Assembly (NCBI GenBank): GCA_023388175.1
Contig: JAEWGT010000011.1
Location: 566,323-630,322, forward strand
Reading direction: 5' to 3'
Source of the DNA: Pseudomonadota bacterium
Lineage (GTDB): Bacteria > Pseudomonadota > Alphaproteobacteria > Rhizobiales > Devosiaceae
DNA length: 64,000 nt
Notes under the pieces: model-generated
What the model was told of the DNA's origin: nothing
Databases searched by the model: none
What the model saw: the letters and a program-made list of their open reading frames with translations, nothing else
Part shown: positions 53,564-62,270 of the stretch, in pieces
Layout: each line of letters starts with the position of its first letter
Numbering within the stretch: position 1 is the stretch's first letter
Program-made: the position numbers and the translations under genes

Positions 53564-54451
53564 ATGAACCGCTTGCCGATGATCCTTGTCGCACTTCTTG
53601 TGCTGTCGGCGCTGGGTGTTCTCGTGCTCGAGACCTGGCCCGTCGCCGGTGCTCGCCCGGTGGCCGAGCTTCAGGGCGATCCGAAGAGGGGCGCCTATCT
53701 TGCACGCCTTTCCGGGTGCATCACCTGCCACACGGCGCCCGGGGCACCGCCCCTTTCAGGAGGGGCCGCGTTGGTGTCGAAGTTCGGGTCTTTCTACGCA
53801 CCCAATATCACGCCGGATCCGACCCAGGGCATTGGCACCTGGTCGTTCCAGCAGTTCGTGAGGGCCGTCAGGGAAGGGGTGTCGCCTGATGGTGACCCCT
53901 ATTACCCGGCATTCCCTTACGAGTTCTATGCCACGTTGACCGACAGCGACATGGCCGACCTGTGGGCCGCACTGCGTGCGACGCCGGCAGTGGGCACGCC
54001 CGACGTTCCCCACCAGGTAAGCTTCCCATTCAACGTCAGGGCGGGCCTGAGGCCATGGCGCACGTTCTTCGAGAGCCCTGTCGAGTACGTTCCGGACGAA
54101 ACGAGATCGCCCGAATGGAACCGCGGGAAGTACCTGGTCTGGGGACCGGCCCATTGCGCCGCCTGCCATGCGCCGCGCAACGTCCTCGGCGGTTTGCCGA
54201 GCTCGCTCGAGCTGACGGGCGATCCGGCGATGCAGGATGGGGGCAAGTCGCCTCCGCTTACCGCCCGCTACCTGACCGCCAACGGATATACCAAGCCGGC
54301 ATTGGTCGAGACGATGCGCACGGGCATCACCCCGAGCGGGGACGTGCTCGGCGGATCGATGGCCGAGGTGATCCATGGAAGCATGAAATTCCTTCTGGAC
54401 GAGCACATCGACGACATGGCCACCTATCTTCTGGATATCGGAAGGAAATGA
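53564..54451 (+). CDS. Diheme cytochrome c
   Basis: A 295-residue cytochrome with an N-terminal membrane anchor or signal (MILVALLVLSALGVLVLET) and two heme motifs, CITCHT near residue 52 and CAACHA near 200. It resembles the cytochrome subunits of alcohol and fructose dehydrogenases, but no dehydrogenase is adjacent. It is coupled to the preceding cytochrome and overlaps the next gene by 4 bp. Confidence 0.85.
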   Translation: MNRLPMILVALLVLSALGVLVLETWPVAGARPVAELQGDPKRGAYLARLSGCITCHTAPGAPPLSGGAALVSKFGSFYAPNITPDPTQGIGTWSFQQFVRAVREGVSPDGDPYYPAFPYEFYATLTDSDMADLWAALRATPAVGTPDVPHQVSFPFNVRAGLRPWRTFFESPVEYVPDETRSPEWNRGKYLVWGPAHCAACHAPRNVLGGLPSSLELTGDPAMQDGGKSPPLTARYLTANGYTKPALVETMRTGITPSGDVLGGSMAEVIHGSMKFLLDEHIDDMATYLLDIGRK

Positions 54452-54879
54452 TGCTGCCTCTGACCGCTTCCGCAGGAACCCCGGGGAGGGCTACGAGTTG
54501 GAGCTTCATGCCCAAACCGTTTTTCCTGGCAGCCATAAGGCAGCGCATCCGCGTGATAGCGATGGTCATCGCCGCAGTGGTGGTGAGCATGACGATGCAT
54601 CACGGTGCAATGGCATCCTCCCCTGCCCTTGGGACGACAATGGCTCACCATCACTCCGATCATGGTGACTGTGAGGGCGCTTGCCTTTCCGATGCCCATG
54701 GTGTCGTGGCCTGTTGCGGCATGGGACTTTGTCTTTCCGCGCTTCCGGTCGCAGCCATCGCCAGCATGCCCGCCTATGCGGCGACCGATCATGGCATCGG
54801 ACTGCTCGGTGTTATTCCGCGGCAGGCATGGGGCCGCATAGATCGACCTCCGAAGTTCCTTGAGCAGAACCTCATCTGA
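54448..54879 (+). CDS. Small membrane or secreted protein rich in Cys and His
   Basis: A 143-residue protein; an alternative start at 54508 (MPKPFFLAAI) would give 123 residues. A hydrophobic segment (VIAMVIAAVVVSMTMHH) is followed by HHHSDHGDCEGACLSDAHG and CCGMGLC. It looks like a DUF2946-type copper-locus protein, but this is not certain. The start overlaps the stop of the cytochrome (ATGA). Confidence 0.6.
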   Translation: MMLPLTASAGTPGRATSWSFMPKPFFLAAIRQRIRVIAMVIAAVVVSMTMHHGAMASSPALGTTMAHHHSDHGDCEGACLSDAHGVVACCGMGLCLSALPVAAIASMPAYAATDHGIGLLGVIPRQAWGRIDRPPKFLEQNLI

Positions 54880-54909
54880 AACGAATTCTCAAATCAAGGA
54901 ACAACTAGA

Positions 54910-55386
54910 ATGAACATCATCAAGAACGCCCTTCTCGCCACCACCGTCCTCGCTGCGATGTCGGCTCCTGTCTTGGCTCAGGATGCCATGGCGGGACACG
55001 ATATGTCCGCGATGGGCGGCAGCCAGGCAGGCGCCGCCGAACTGCCGGAGATCTGCAAGTCCGCCAAAGGCATGTCGAGCGACATGTCGAGCGACATGTC
55101 GATGAACATGGACCACGAGATGGATCAGGCCCACATGGACCTGATGGCCGGCATGGACGAGACCAACAAGCAGATGATGGATTCCATGATGGTGGAAGAC
55201 ATCGACGTGGCTTTCGTCTGTTCGATGATCCCGCACCACCAGGGTGCCATCAACATGGCCAAGGCCGAGCTTGAACATGGCGACAACCAGTGGGCCAAGG
55301 ACATGGCCCAGAAGGTGATCGATGCCCAGGAGCAGGAGATCGCCGACATGGTCGCCTGGCTGGAAGGCGAAGGCGCCAACGAGTAA
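54910..55386 (+). CDS. DUF305 domain protein, secreted
   Basis: A 158-residue protein with a signal peptide (ending APVLAQD). The mature part is very rich in methionine and histidine (SDMSSDMSMNMDHEMDQAHM) and has the DUF305 signature CSMIPHHQGAINMAKAE. DUF305 proteins such as CopM bind copper in the periplasm. An AAGGAA site precedes the start, and a strong hairpin follows the stop. Confidence 0.85.
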   Translation: MNIIKNALLATTVLAAMSAPVLAQDAMAGHDMSAMGGSQAGAAELPEICKSAKGMSSDMSSDMSMNMDHEMDQAHMDLMAGMDETNKQMMDSMMVEDIDVAFVCSMIPHHQGAINMAKAELEHGDNQWAKDMAQKVIDAQEQEIADMVAWLEGEGANE

Positions 55387-55397
55387 CGGCCAAACAA

Positions 55398-55422
55398 GGA
55401 GGAGCGCCCACGGCGCTCCTCC
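55398..55422 (+). terminator. Strong hairpin after the DUF305 gene
   Basis: GGAGGAGCGCC-CAC-GGCGCTCCTCC, a perfect 11-bp stem 12 bp after the stop codon. It lacks a U tract, so it may act in mRNA stabilisation or in factor-assisted termination. Confidence 0.55.
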
Positions 55423-55525
55423 GACCATCGAGAAGCGCATCGGCCCGTGTGGTTTTAGGTGAGCATTCAACGAAAGCAGTTGCATACGACGCCTGCCAAA
55501 CCGAGACGCCGAAGACCCAAGCCGT

Positions 55526-55554
55526 TTGCTTTTGAGCCCGTTTTATGCTACAAA
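55526..55554 (+). promoter_or_regulatory. Candidate promoter of a small transcription unit
   Basis: TTGCTT, a 17-bp spacer and TACAAA lie 37 bp upstream of the small reading frame at 55591. Confidence 0.45.
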
Positions 55555-55590
55555 ATCAGGTGCTTAGTAAACTCGTAGAGGTCAGAAATT

Positions 55591-55761
55591 ATGTTGTCCA
55601 AGATCACCAGGACTATAAAGGTCCAAGTCGGCAAGGTCCAATTGAGCGCCCTTCGGATCGTTGTTGCGCTCAAGGAGCGCAACATGCGCGCTCGGCTATG
55701 GTTGAGGTGCCTTCCTTCGGAAGCGCTCGCCTTCTCGCGCCTCAACCATAGCCGAGGCTAA
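55591..55761 (+). CDS. Possible 56-residue basic peptide or small RNA gene with two perfect hairpins
   Basis: A frame starting MLSKITRTIKVQVGKV is open for 56 codons with AGAGG upstream. The same DNA contains two perfect hairpins: GTTGCGCTC-AAG-GAGCGCAAC at 55663-55683, and a 17-bp stem at 55691-55707/55740-55756 around a loop with its own CTTCC-TTC-GGAAG hairpin. The last part of the frame runs through the stem, which argues for an RNA function as well as or instead of a peptide. Between 55423 and 55590 nothing but the promoter was found. Confidence 0.4.
   Translation: MLSKITRTIKVQVGKVQLSALRIVVALKERNMRARLWLRCLPSEALAFSRLNHSRG
55691..55756. repeat. 17-bp perfect inverted repeat
   Basis: CTCGGCTATGGTTGAGG and its exact complement are separated by 32 bp. 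No IS open frame or target duplication is associated with it. Confidence 0.7.
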
Positions 55762-55842
55762 TACAACATTTTTCTTGATTCTTCCAGTGACGACAAAGGG
55801 TTGTCCACGGGACATGTTGTAGAGGCCTGAAGGGCACCATTC

Positions 55843-56163
55843 ATGCTGAACGACCTCAAGACATTGGCAACCGACTTCTTGAACCTGAGCAGGGATGCGC
55901 TGCACATCCATCTCGGCCTCGCCATCTACGTCATCGCCATCCTTGTCTTCCGGCGTGGGCCGACGAGCGTCCTGCCCTGGTTGTCGGTGTTAGCTTTTGA
56001 ACTGATCAACGAGGCCCTCGACTTGTTTCACGAAGTCGACTTCAGCGGGGCGATCGTCGATGTGGTCAACACCATGTTCTGGCCGACCGTCGCTTTGGTC
56101 GTGGCGCGGGTGCATCTTCGCTATCGGCGGACACACCCGGACCGTGAACGGGAGATGCGCTGA
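55843..56163 (+). CDS. Hypothetical membrane protein
   Basis: A 106-residue protein with three hydrophobic helices (IHLGLAIYVIAILVF; VLPWLSVLAFELI; VVNTMFWPTVALVVARV). Family not recognised. It converges on the cytochrome gene with no gap. Confidence 0.6.
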   Translation: MLNDLKTLATDFLNLSRDALHIHLGLAIYVIAILVFRRGPTSVLPWLSVLAFELINEALDLFHEVDFSGAIVDVVNTMFWPTVALVVARVHLRYRRTHPDREREMR

Positions 56164-56562
56164 CTATTGCGACCGCTGCGCCTGGGACTCGCGCACCCGA
56201 TCCGGCCATGTACTCTTGATATAGTCGAGGACAGCGGTGATTTCCGTATCTGTCATGGTGGCGCCGAACGCTGGCATGTCCGTTTCATAGCCCGGAGCTA
56301 TGCTTGCAAGTCCTTCCTTGACGATACGGAAGAGCTGGGCGTCGGAATGATGCCATGTATGCCCCGTCTCGTCGTGCGGAGGTGCAGGCAGGCGACCGTT
56401 CGACAGCCGAGCCATCCAGTCCGGCTGACCCTCGAGCTCGACGCCGTGGCAAGCGGCGCAATTGTCCAAGTAAAGGGTCCTACCATCCGGCTCCTGGCCA
56501 TCGGCCACGCCCATGAGCAAGGAAAGGGCGATCGGCAGCGCTATGGAACGAGCGGTGACCAT
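56164..56562 (-). CDS. Monoheme cytochrome c (paralogue of 46285-46716)
   Basis: A 132-residue secreted cytochrome with heme motif CAACHG near residue 35. It shares RLPAPPHDETGHTWHHSD and YETDMPAFG with the other copy, so the two arose by duplication within or between metal islands. The start overlaps the preceding gene by 22 bp. Confidence 0.85.
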   Translation of the reverse strand: MVTARSIALPIALSLLMGVADGQEPDGRTLYLDNCAACHGVELEGQPDWMARLSNGRLPAPPHDETGHTWHHSDAQLFRIVKEGLASIAPGYETDMPAFGATMTDTEITAVLDYIKSTWPDRVRESQAQRSQ

Positions 56563-57374
56563 GTCTTGCCGCCATTGCCGCTGGAAAGGACCTCGCTATC
56601 CGAGGTGACTGCCACCATCCGAGCGGGGTCATCAGGATCGAATGCCATGTGCAAGATGACAGCATCGGTGATCGGGGATGCCATCTCGAGATCGCTGCCG
56701 TTCAGCCGGTGAAGACCGAGGTTCGGGATGAACCCCCATACCGTTCCGTCAGGAGCCGTTTCTAGCGCCGTCACCGGCATCGCAATGTCAGTCGCCGCAG
56801 CCCAGGAGCGTCCGAAGTCGAAGCTCTCGTAGAGCCCTGTTATGGTTCCGGCATAGAGGTGGCCGGGATCATCGGCGGCAGCGGCCAGATCGATGAGGTC
56901 GTCGGGACCCGGACCGGCGACGGACCATGTCAGGCCGCCGTTCCGGCTCGCCTGTATGCCGCCGTACGAGCCGTAGAGCGTTTGCGGATCGGAAGGACTG
57001 ACGGTCATGGCGTGGAAGTCGACCGGACCGTTCGCACCGGGAGAGAGTAAAATCCAGCCCGACCCAGCATGGTCGGCACCGATCACGCCTGTGTTGCCGC
57101 CCGACGCGGGATGGCCGCTGGCGAAAAGCTTACCATCGGTCGAGGTGGTGAAGCCCATGAAGTCGTCAGCCGTCGCAGAGATCATTGTCGCCATGCCCTC
57201 GGCGTCCACCGAATAGAGACCATGGTGCGTGGCGAGCAGGACGTCGTCCGAACCGGCAGGTAGCACCACGCCATGGATGTGAGACAGCTCGGCGATCGGT
57301 CGGGCCGGAGCATGCTCGCCCGCGAATGCCGCGGTCATGAAGAGGAGCGGAAGGACGGCAGCGCTTGGATGCAT
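56541..57374 (-). CDS. Secreted BNR/sialidase-repeat protein (F510_1955-like)
   Basis: A 277-residue protein with a signal peptide (PSAAVLPLLFMTAAFAGEH) and beta-propeller-like repeats with Asp-box patterns (SRNGGLTWSVAG, SFDFGRSWAAAT, SSGNGGKTWSPL). Such proteins occur in copper islands, but the role is unknown. The start at 57374 is set by the signal peptide; open sequence upstream belongs to the chaperone region. It overlaps the downstream cytochrome. Confidence 0.75.
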   Translation of the reverse strand: MHPSAAVLPLLFMTAAFAGEHAPARPIAELSHIHGVVLPAGSDDVLLATHHGLYSVDAEGMATMISATADDFMGFTTSTDGKLFASGHPASGGNTGVIGADHAGSGWILLSPGANGPVDFHAMTVSPSDPQTLYGSYGGIQASRNGGLTWSVAGPGPDDLIDLAAAADDPGHLYAGTITGLYESFDFGRSWAAATDIAMPVTALETAPDGTVWGFIPNLGLHRLNGSDLEMASPITDAVILHMAFDPDDPARMVAVTSDSEVLSSGNGGKTWSPLVP

Positions 57375-57432
57375 CGATTGACCATGCTTTCGGAGAAGGG
57401 CCGGCAGGCAGGTTCGCTGCCTGCCGAAAGGA

Positions 57433-57633
57433 CTAGACCTGCAGTTCGCCAGTATAGCCAGCTTCGCCGATGGCGGCGACGAACGCATCCGCCGGTTTTT
57501 CGCTCTGAATCTCGACCTTGCGGGTGTTGACGTCGATTTTAACCTGGGCAGCGGCATCGACGCTCTTCACCGCCTTTTCGACCGTCGAAGCGCAATGGCC
57601 GCAGGTCATGTCGTTGACTTGGAAATTATGCAT
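57433..57633 (-). CDS. copZ: Copper chaperone CopZ
   Basis: A 66-residue single HMA domain with the copper motif DMTCGHCASTVEKAV near residue 10. Size and motif match CopZ, which delivers Cu(I) to the export ATPase. Its CueR-type promoter lies at 57662-57692. Confidence 0.92.
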   Translation of the reverse strand: MHNFQVNDMTCGHCASTVEKAVKSVDAAAQVKIDVNTRKVEIQSEKPADAFVAAIGEAGYTGELQV

Positions 57634-57661
57634 CGGTTCATCCTCGGTTGATGGTTACCTG

Positions 57662-57692
57662 AATATGGGGTTTCCAACGCTGGGAAGGTCAA
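57662..57692 (-). promoter_or_regulatory. CueR-type promoter of copZ
   Basis: On the minus strand TTGACC, a 19-bp spacer with TTCCCAGCGTTGGAA, and CATATT, 29 bp upstream of copZ. Confidence 0.82.
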
Positions 57693-57700
57693 GACCTTTC

Positions 57701-58163
57701 TCAGCCGGTTTTTTCCCAGTGATCGTCGCGCTGGCCCTCGATGGGTCTGAAAACCATGGCCATGCCGACCGAGGCAGGTGCTGTCTCCGCAAAGCCGAAG
57801 CGTGCATAGAGATGACGTGCGTCGCCGTCAGCGATCAGGCTGACATAGGCACCTTCGGGAGCCAGGGCATCGAGGCGTGTCATCAGGCTGGTCATGATGG
57901 ACTTGCCCAACCCGAGGCCTTGATGGGCCGGATCGACCGCGATGTCTGTGATCTGGAAGAAGAGTCCTCCTTCGCCTATCACCCGACCCCATGCCGACGA
58001 CATGATCGGCGGAGCGGACAACGCACCCCAAAACGGAGTTCGGCAGTCCGATCGAAGCGCCCCTGCTGCTCTTGAGACCGAGGCCCGTGAGATCCCGAAG
58101 CCTCAGGTAGTCATCGATGGACGGCAGCTCCTCGGCGACACGATAGAGATCTTCCCCAAACAC
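57701..58163 (-). pseudogene. GNAT family acetyltransferase, frameshifted
   Basis: The N-terminal part (from GTG 58163, FGEDLYRVAEELPSIDDYL to SADHVVGMG) and the C-terminal part (GRVIGEGGLFFQITDIAVDP to the stop at 57701, with acetyl-CoA motif HQGLGLGKSIM) lie in different frames. The join is near 57985-57992, where one extra base (GGGGTCGGG instead of GGGGCGGG) would explain it. Removing it restores a protein of about 153 residues. It follows the CueR gene after 3 bp. It could also be a sequencing error. Confidence 0.7.
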
Positions 58164-58166
58164 GGC

Positions 58167-58628
58167 TTAACCATGCGCACGGTCAGGGGAGATATCCAGC
58201 ACGCCGAAACGTGGCTTCCGCTTCCGGGCAGCGACAGGTGCTTCGCCGGCAAAGCCATCAATGATTGGGCAGTCGGGCCGACCATCGCCGTGGCAGTTTT
58301 CGGCGAGGTGGCGCAGCGTCTCGCTCATGGCCGCCAAGGCCTTGGCTTTCTCGTCGAGAACACGGATGTGATCGAGGGCGATGGCCTTCACGTCCGCGCT
58401 GGCGCGGGAGCGGTCCCGCCACAGCGCGAGGAGGTCGGCCATCTGCTCGATGGAGAAGCCGAGGTCCCTGGCCCGGCTGATGAAGCGGAGGGCATGGACA
58501 TCGTTGTCCGAATACACCCGGTAGCCGGATTCGGTCCTCAGCGGCGCCGTGATGAGGCCAATCGATTCGTAGTAGCGGATCATCTTGGTCGACACGCCAC
58601 TGGCCTTGGAGGCTTGGCCGATATTCAT
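58167..58628 (-). CDS. cueR: Copper-responsive MerR regulator CueR
   Basis: A 153-residue MerR protein with the CueR pattern: serine at 77 and cysteines at 112 and 120 (NCHGDGRPDCPIID), the Cu(I) site. The winged helix is residues 1-70 (VSTKMIRYYESIGLI). A basic tail of about 25 residues (ARKRKPRFGVLD) is extra. It overlaps the copA stop by 4 bp, so it is made from the copA transcript and probably acts on all CueR-type promoters of the island. Confidence 0.9.
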   Translation of the reverse strand: MNIGQASKASGVSTKMIRYYESIGLITAPLRTESGYRVYSDNDVHALRFISRARDLGFSIEQMADLLALWRDRSRASADVKAIALDHIRVLDEKAKALAAMSETLRHLAENCHGDGRPDCPIIDGFAGEAPVAARKRKPRFGVLDISPDRAHG

Positions 58629-61180
58629 GATGCGGTCTCCATCTGGTTGAATTCGAGCGTATTGGGTTCGGCTCCGTTGCCAGCGCCCTGTTTCACAGGG
58701 GGATGGAAGCCTCGAAGCCGCAAGGCGTTGCCCAGGACGAAAACGCTGCTCAGCGCCATTGCACCCGCTGCCAGGACCGGCGACAGCAGAGTGCCGTTCA
58801 CGGGATAGAGCAGCCCGGCGGCCACAGGGATCAAGATCACGTTGTAGCCGAAGGCCCAGAACAGGTTCTGCTTGATGTTGCCGATGGTCGCCTTGGAAAG
58901 GGCAATCGCATTAGGAACACCACGCAGGTCGCCGGACATCAGCACAACATCGGCACTCTCGATAGCGATGTCCGTGCCTGTGCCGACTGCCAGGCCAACA
59001 TCGGCTTCCGCCAGGGCAGGAGCGTCGTTGATGCCATCACCCACGAAGGCCACCGTGCGGCCGCCCTCCTTAAGCCGCTTGATGGCCGCGACCTTGCCGT
59101 CCGGCAGCACCTCGGCGACGACTTCGTCGATGCCAAGACGGAAGGCCACGGCGTGGGCGGTCCGGGCATTGTCGCCGGTGATCATCGCGACCTTGAGGCC
59201 GAGGTCATGCAGCGCCCGGATCGCTTCGCGCGAAGTTTCCTTAACAGGATCCGAAACCGCGATGACGGCAGCCAGTTGCCCGTTGATCGCCGCGTAAAGC
59301 GGGGTCTTGCCCTCATCGCCCAACCGGGACGCCGTCGTGTTGAAGGCGGCAACATCGATGCCAGCCTTGGTCATGGCACGGTCGGCGCCGACGAGGACCG
59401 ATCGACCATCCACATTGCCGATGACGCCGAAACCGGGTTCCGCAGAGAAGCCGTCGACGGGACCACGCACAAGCCCCTCCGCTTCGGCAGCGGCAACGAT
59501 GGCTTCGGCGATCGGGTGCTCTGACTTCGCCTCGACGCTGGCGACGAGCCGCAGCACTTCACGGCGATCGAAGCCGGTTACAACCTCGATATCGGTGAGT
59601 TCAGGCTTGCCCTTGGTCAGCGTGCCCGTCTTGTCGAGTGCCACCACCTGAGCCGAACGAAGGGTCTGGAGCGCTTCTCCCTTGCGGAAGAGGATGCCCA
59701 TTTCGGCGGCCCGACCGGTACCGACCATGATGGAGGTGGGCGTCGCGAGACCCATGGCGCAAGGGCAGGCGATGATCAGGACGGCGACTGCATTGACCAG
59801 GCCGAAGGTAAGGGCGGGGTAGGGGCCGAAGATGAACCATGCGGCGAAGGTGAGGAGCGCCGCGCCGATCACGGCCGGCACAAACCACGCCGTAACCTTG
59901 TCCACCATGGCCTGGATCGGGAGCTTCGAGCCCTGTGCGGCTTCCACCATCCGGATGATCTGGGCAAGGATCGTTTCGGCCCCGACTTTGGTGGCCGTGA
60001 AGCTGAAGGCCCCTGTCTTGTTGATGGTGCCGCCGACAACCTCCGAGCCCGCCGACTTACGGGCAGGGACGGGTTCGCCGGTAATCATGGACTCGTCAAC
60101 ATAGGAGTTGCCGTCGACTACTGTGCCGTCGACCGGCACGCGATCGCCAGGGCGGATTTCCAGCACATCGCCTGCCACAACCGTTTCGAGCGGCACCTCC
60201 AAGGCAACGCCGTTCCTGACGACACGAGCGGTCTTCGGCTGAAGACCGACGAGCCGCTTGATCGCCTGGCTGGTGCGCCCCTTCGCCCCTGCCTCCAGGA
60301 AGCGACCGAGCAGGATCAAGGTCACGATCACCGCCGCAGCCTCGAAGTAGACGTTGCGGGTACCTTCCGGCAGCAAGCCGGGGAGGAAGGTGGCCACCAC
60401 CGAATAAAGCCAGGCTGCACTGGTGCCCAGGACGACAAGCGAGTTCATGTCCGGCGCAAGACGGAACAGGTTGGGGATGCCTTTGCGGAAGAACCGGAGG
60501 CCGGGTCCAAACAGCACTGCTGTGGCCACCGCGAACTGGATGTAGAGGCTGTTGGCGTGGCCGAGACCCATCATGATCCAATCATGGACGGCCGGGATGA
60601 AGTGCGACCCCATCTCCATGCCGAAGAGAGGTATGGTCAGCACCGCGGAAAGCGCGAGCGAGTTCCGGAGGCCGATGATCTCGATGGCCCGACGATCCTC
60701 GGGCTCCGCGTCCGGGGTAACCGTTGCCTGTTGCACCACATCGTAGCCGCGGGCCCGCACCGCTTCCTCGAGCTGGGATCGAGTGACCGTGTCGGCGGGG
60801 TGGATCACGACCGCCTTTTCGGTGGCGAGATTGACCGAAGCCGATGCGACGCCGGGGACGGCGGTCAGCGCCTTTTCCACCCTAGACAGGCACGAGGCGC
60901 AGGTCATGCCCTCAATCAGCAGCTCGGTCGTTTCCGAGCGAACAGCGTAGCCCGCCTTCTCGATAGCGGAAACCACGCCGCGTGGATCCAGTGCACCCGA
61001 GAAGTCGACAGTCGCCCTTTCAGTGGCGAGGTTGATGCTGGCCGATGCCACGCCCGGCACCGCACGGATGGCCTTCTCCACACGGGACACGCACGACGCG
61101 CAGGTCATGCCTTCCACCTGGAAGTCGAGCTTCGCGGCGGCGGTGCCGACTGGCGTCTGGAGATCGGATGCAAGCGACAT
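58625..61180 (-). CDS. copA: Copper-exporting P1B-type ATPase with two HMA domains
   Basis: An 851-residue Cu(I) pump. Two HMA domains (GMTCASCVSRVEKAI near residue 24 and GMTCASCLSRVEKAL near 91) precede about eight membrane helices. The intramembrane CPC is in IACPCAMGLATP near residue 475, phosphorylation DKTGTLT near 518 and GDGINDAPAL near 714. All functional motifs are intact. It is transcribed from the CueR-type promoter at 61211-61241 together with cueR. Confidence 0.95.
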   Translation of the reverse strand: MSLASDLQTPVGTAAAKLDFQVEGMTCASCVSRVEKAIRAVPGVASASINLATERATVDFSGALDPRGVVSAIEKAGYAVRSETTELLIEGMTCASCLSRVEKALTAVPGVASASVNLATEKAVVIHPADTVTRSQLEEAVRARGYDVVQQATVTPDAEPEDRRAIEIIGLRNSLALSAVLTIPLFGMEMGSHFIPAVHDWIMMGLGHANSLYIQFAVATAVLFGPGLRFFRKGIPNLFRLAPDMNSLVVLGTSAAWLYSVVATFLPGLLPEGTRNVYFEAAAVIVTLILLGRFLEAGAKGRTSQAIKRLVGLQPKTARVVRNGVALEVPLETVVAGDVLEIRPGDRVPVDGTVVDGNSYVDESMITGEPVPARKSAGSEVVGGTINKTGAFSFTATKVGAETILAQIIRMVEAAQGSKLPIQAMVDKVTAWFVPAVIGAALLTFAAWFIFGPYPALTFGLVNAVAVLIIACPCAMGLATPTSIMVGTGRAAEMGILFRKGEALQTLRSAQVVALDKTGTLTKGKPELTDIEVVTGFDRREVLRLVASVEAKSEHPIAEAIVAAAEAEGLVRGPVDGFSAEPGFGVIGNVDGRSVLVGADRAMTKAGIDVAAFNTTASRLGDEGKTPLYAAINGQLAAVIAVSDPVKETSREAIRALHDLGLKVAMITGDNARTAHAVAFRLGIDEVVAEVLPDGKVAAIKRLKEGGRTVAFVGDGINDAPALAEADVGLAVGTGTDIAIESADVVLMSGDLRGVPNAIALSKATIGNIKQNLFWAFGYNVILIPVAAGLLYPVNGTLLSPVLAAGAMALSSVFVLGNALRLRGFHPPVKQGAGNGAEPNTLEFNQMETAS

Positions 61181-61210
61181 TTCGACAGTCCTTTTGATCG
61201 ACTGTCGACA

Positions 61211-61241
61211 TAGGTAATTCTTCCAACGATTGGAAGGTCAA
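61211..61241 (-). promoter_or_regulatory. CueR-type promoter of copA-cueR
   Basis: On the minus strand TTGACC, a 19-bp spacer with TTCCAATCGTTGGAA, and TACCTA, 31 bp upstream of copA. This is the most symmetrical operator of the set. Confidence 0.87.
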
Positions 61242-61288
61242 GAGGCAATGTCGATCGATGAACAAGGTTCGGGACGGTCACGGGGCGC

Positions 61289-61319
61289 TTGACCTTTCCA
61301 GGGTTGGAACAGCCAGGAC
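61289..61319 (+). promoter_or_regulatory. CueR-type promoter facing the MFS remnant
   Basis: TTGACC, a 19-bp spacer with TTTCCAGGGTTGGAA, and CAGGAC face right, but only a broken gene follows. Confidence 0.7.
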
Positions 61320-61389
61320 TCCGCGACAGTCGTGCAGCGGTTGCACGATAACCGCTTCCGCACCGGCGGAATCGTCAAGGACCTCATTA

Positions 61390-61574
61390 TGCAAAACGCC
61401 AATACCGACACGAGGCGGTGGGCGGCGCTGGCGCTCTCTGCGCAGCGCAGTTCATCGTCATCCTCAACACGTCCCCCATGGGCGTGGCGCTTTCCGCCAT
61501 CCAGGTTGACCTGGGGTTGCGCGCCTGAAGGCCTGAGCTGCGAGGAGGCGAAGATCGAGGGCAAGGCGTTCTGA
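61390..61574 (+). pseudogene. Remnant of an MFS (DHA2-type) efflux gene
   Basis: The frame begins MQNANTDTRRWAALAL, then a one- or two-base shift gives AAQFIVILNTSPMGVALSAI and IQVDLG, and a second shift gives APEGLSC before a stop. Joined, this is the N-terminal helix 1 region of drug/metal exporters of the DHA2 family (usually RWWALALLCAAQFIVIL). The remaining about 400 residues are absent. It lies behind a CueR-type promoter. Confidence 0.65.
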
Positions 61575-61585
61575 GACTTGACCCA

Positions 61586-61616
61586 TTGACCTTGCCACCG
61601 TGGAAACCTTTATGGT
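61586..61616 (+). promoter_or_regulatory. CueR-type promoter of the membrane DUF305 gene
   Basis: TTGACC, a 19-bp spacer with TTGCCACCGTGGAAACC, and TATGGT, 97 bp upstream of the ATG at 61713. Confidence 0.75.
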
Positions 61617-61712
61617 GGCAAGGTGAGCCATCGCCGGCGTTCGCAAGCGGTGATGGTCCGAAATCAACCGGCAGGACCGACAGGGCCCTGATCAAGGCAC
61701 CCGGAGACGATC

Positions 61713-62222
61713 ATGACTGACCATGCGCAACATTCAGGAATGGGTCATGCGACTCATGAAGGAGGCGATCACAAGGGGCACGGGCGTCCGTATCTCATGT
61801 TCTGGATCAACATGATCCTTGGCTTGGTCGTCATGTACTTCGTCATGTTCTCGATGATCGACGGCTGGCCCGATTTTCGGAACAACCTTAACATGTTCTA
61901 CATGGCCGTGACCATGTGGGCGCCGATGGGCATTTTCATGCTAGCGACAATGCCGGGTATGTTCCCGAACCGTAGGATGAACATCGTCCTCTATCTTGCA
62001 TTCGTACTGCTCACGGTGCTGTCCTTCTGGGGAACGAGAAGCCAGGCCCTCATTGACGACCGTCAGTTCGTCGACAGCATGATCCCGCATCATTCCGGGG
62101 CCATTCTCATGTGCCGCGAGGCCGACCTCGAGGATCAGGAATTGGTCGACCTGTGCGGCGAAATCATCGAGGCGCAGCGCAGCGAGATTGAACAGATGGA
62201 AGCCATCGGCGCGAGGCTGTGA
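61713..62222 (+). CDS. Membrane-bound DUF305 protein
   Basis: A 169-residue protein: histidine-rich N-terminus (HAQHSGMGHATHEGGDHKGHG), three membrane helices, and a C-terminal DUF305 core (SMIPHHSGAILMCREADLED). It differs from the secreted DUF305 protein at 54910 by its membrane part. It is probably a copper-binding protein under CueR control. Confidence 0.85.
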   Translation: MTDHAQHSGMGHATHEGGDHKGHGRPYLMFWINMILGLVVMYFVMFSMIDGWPDFRNNLNMFYMAVTMWAPMGIFMLATMPGMFPNRRMNIVLYLAFVLLTVLSFWGTRSQALIDDRQFVDSMIPHHSGAILMCREADLEDQELVDLCGEIIEAQRSEIEQMEAIGARL

Positions 62223-62270
62223 TCGCCCCGCCATCCAACGCGACCGGAGTCTCCATATGCGTCATTCGTG

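Noticed and set aside
55691..55756. Possible integron attC site
   Set aside because: The inverted repeat is perfect, without the bulges of attC sites, and the core does not match the RYYYAAC/GTTRRRY boxes.
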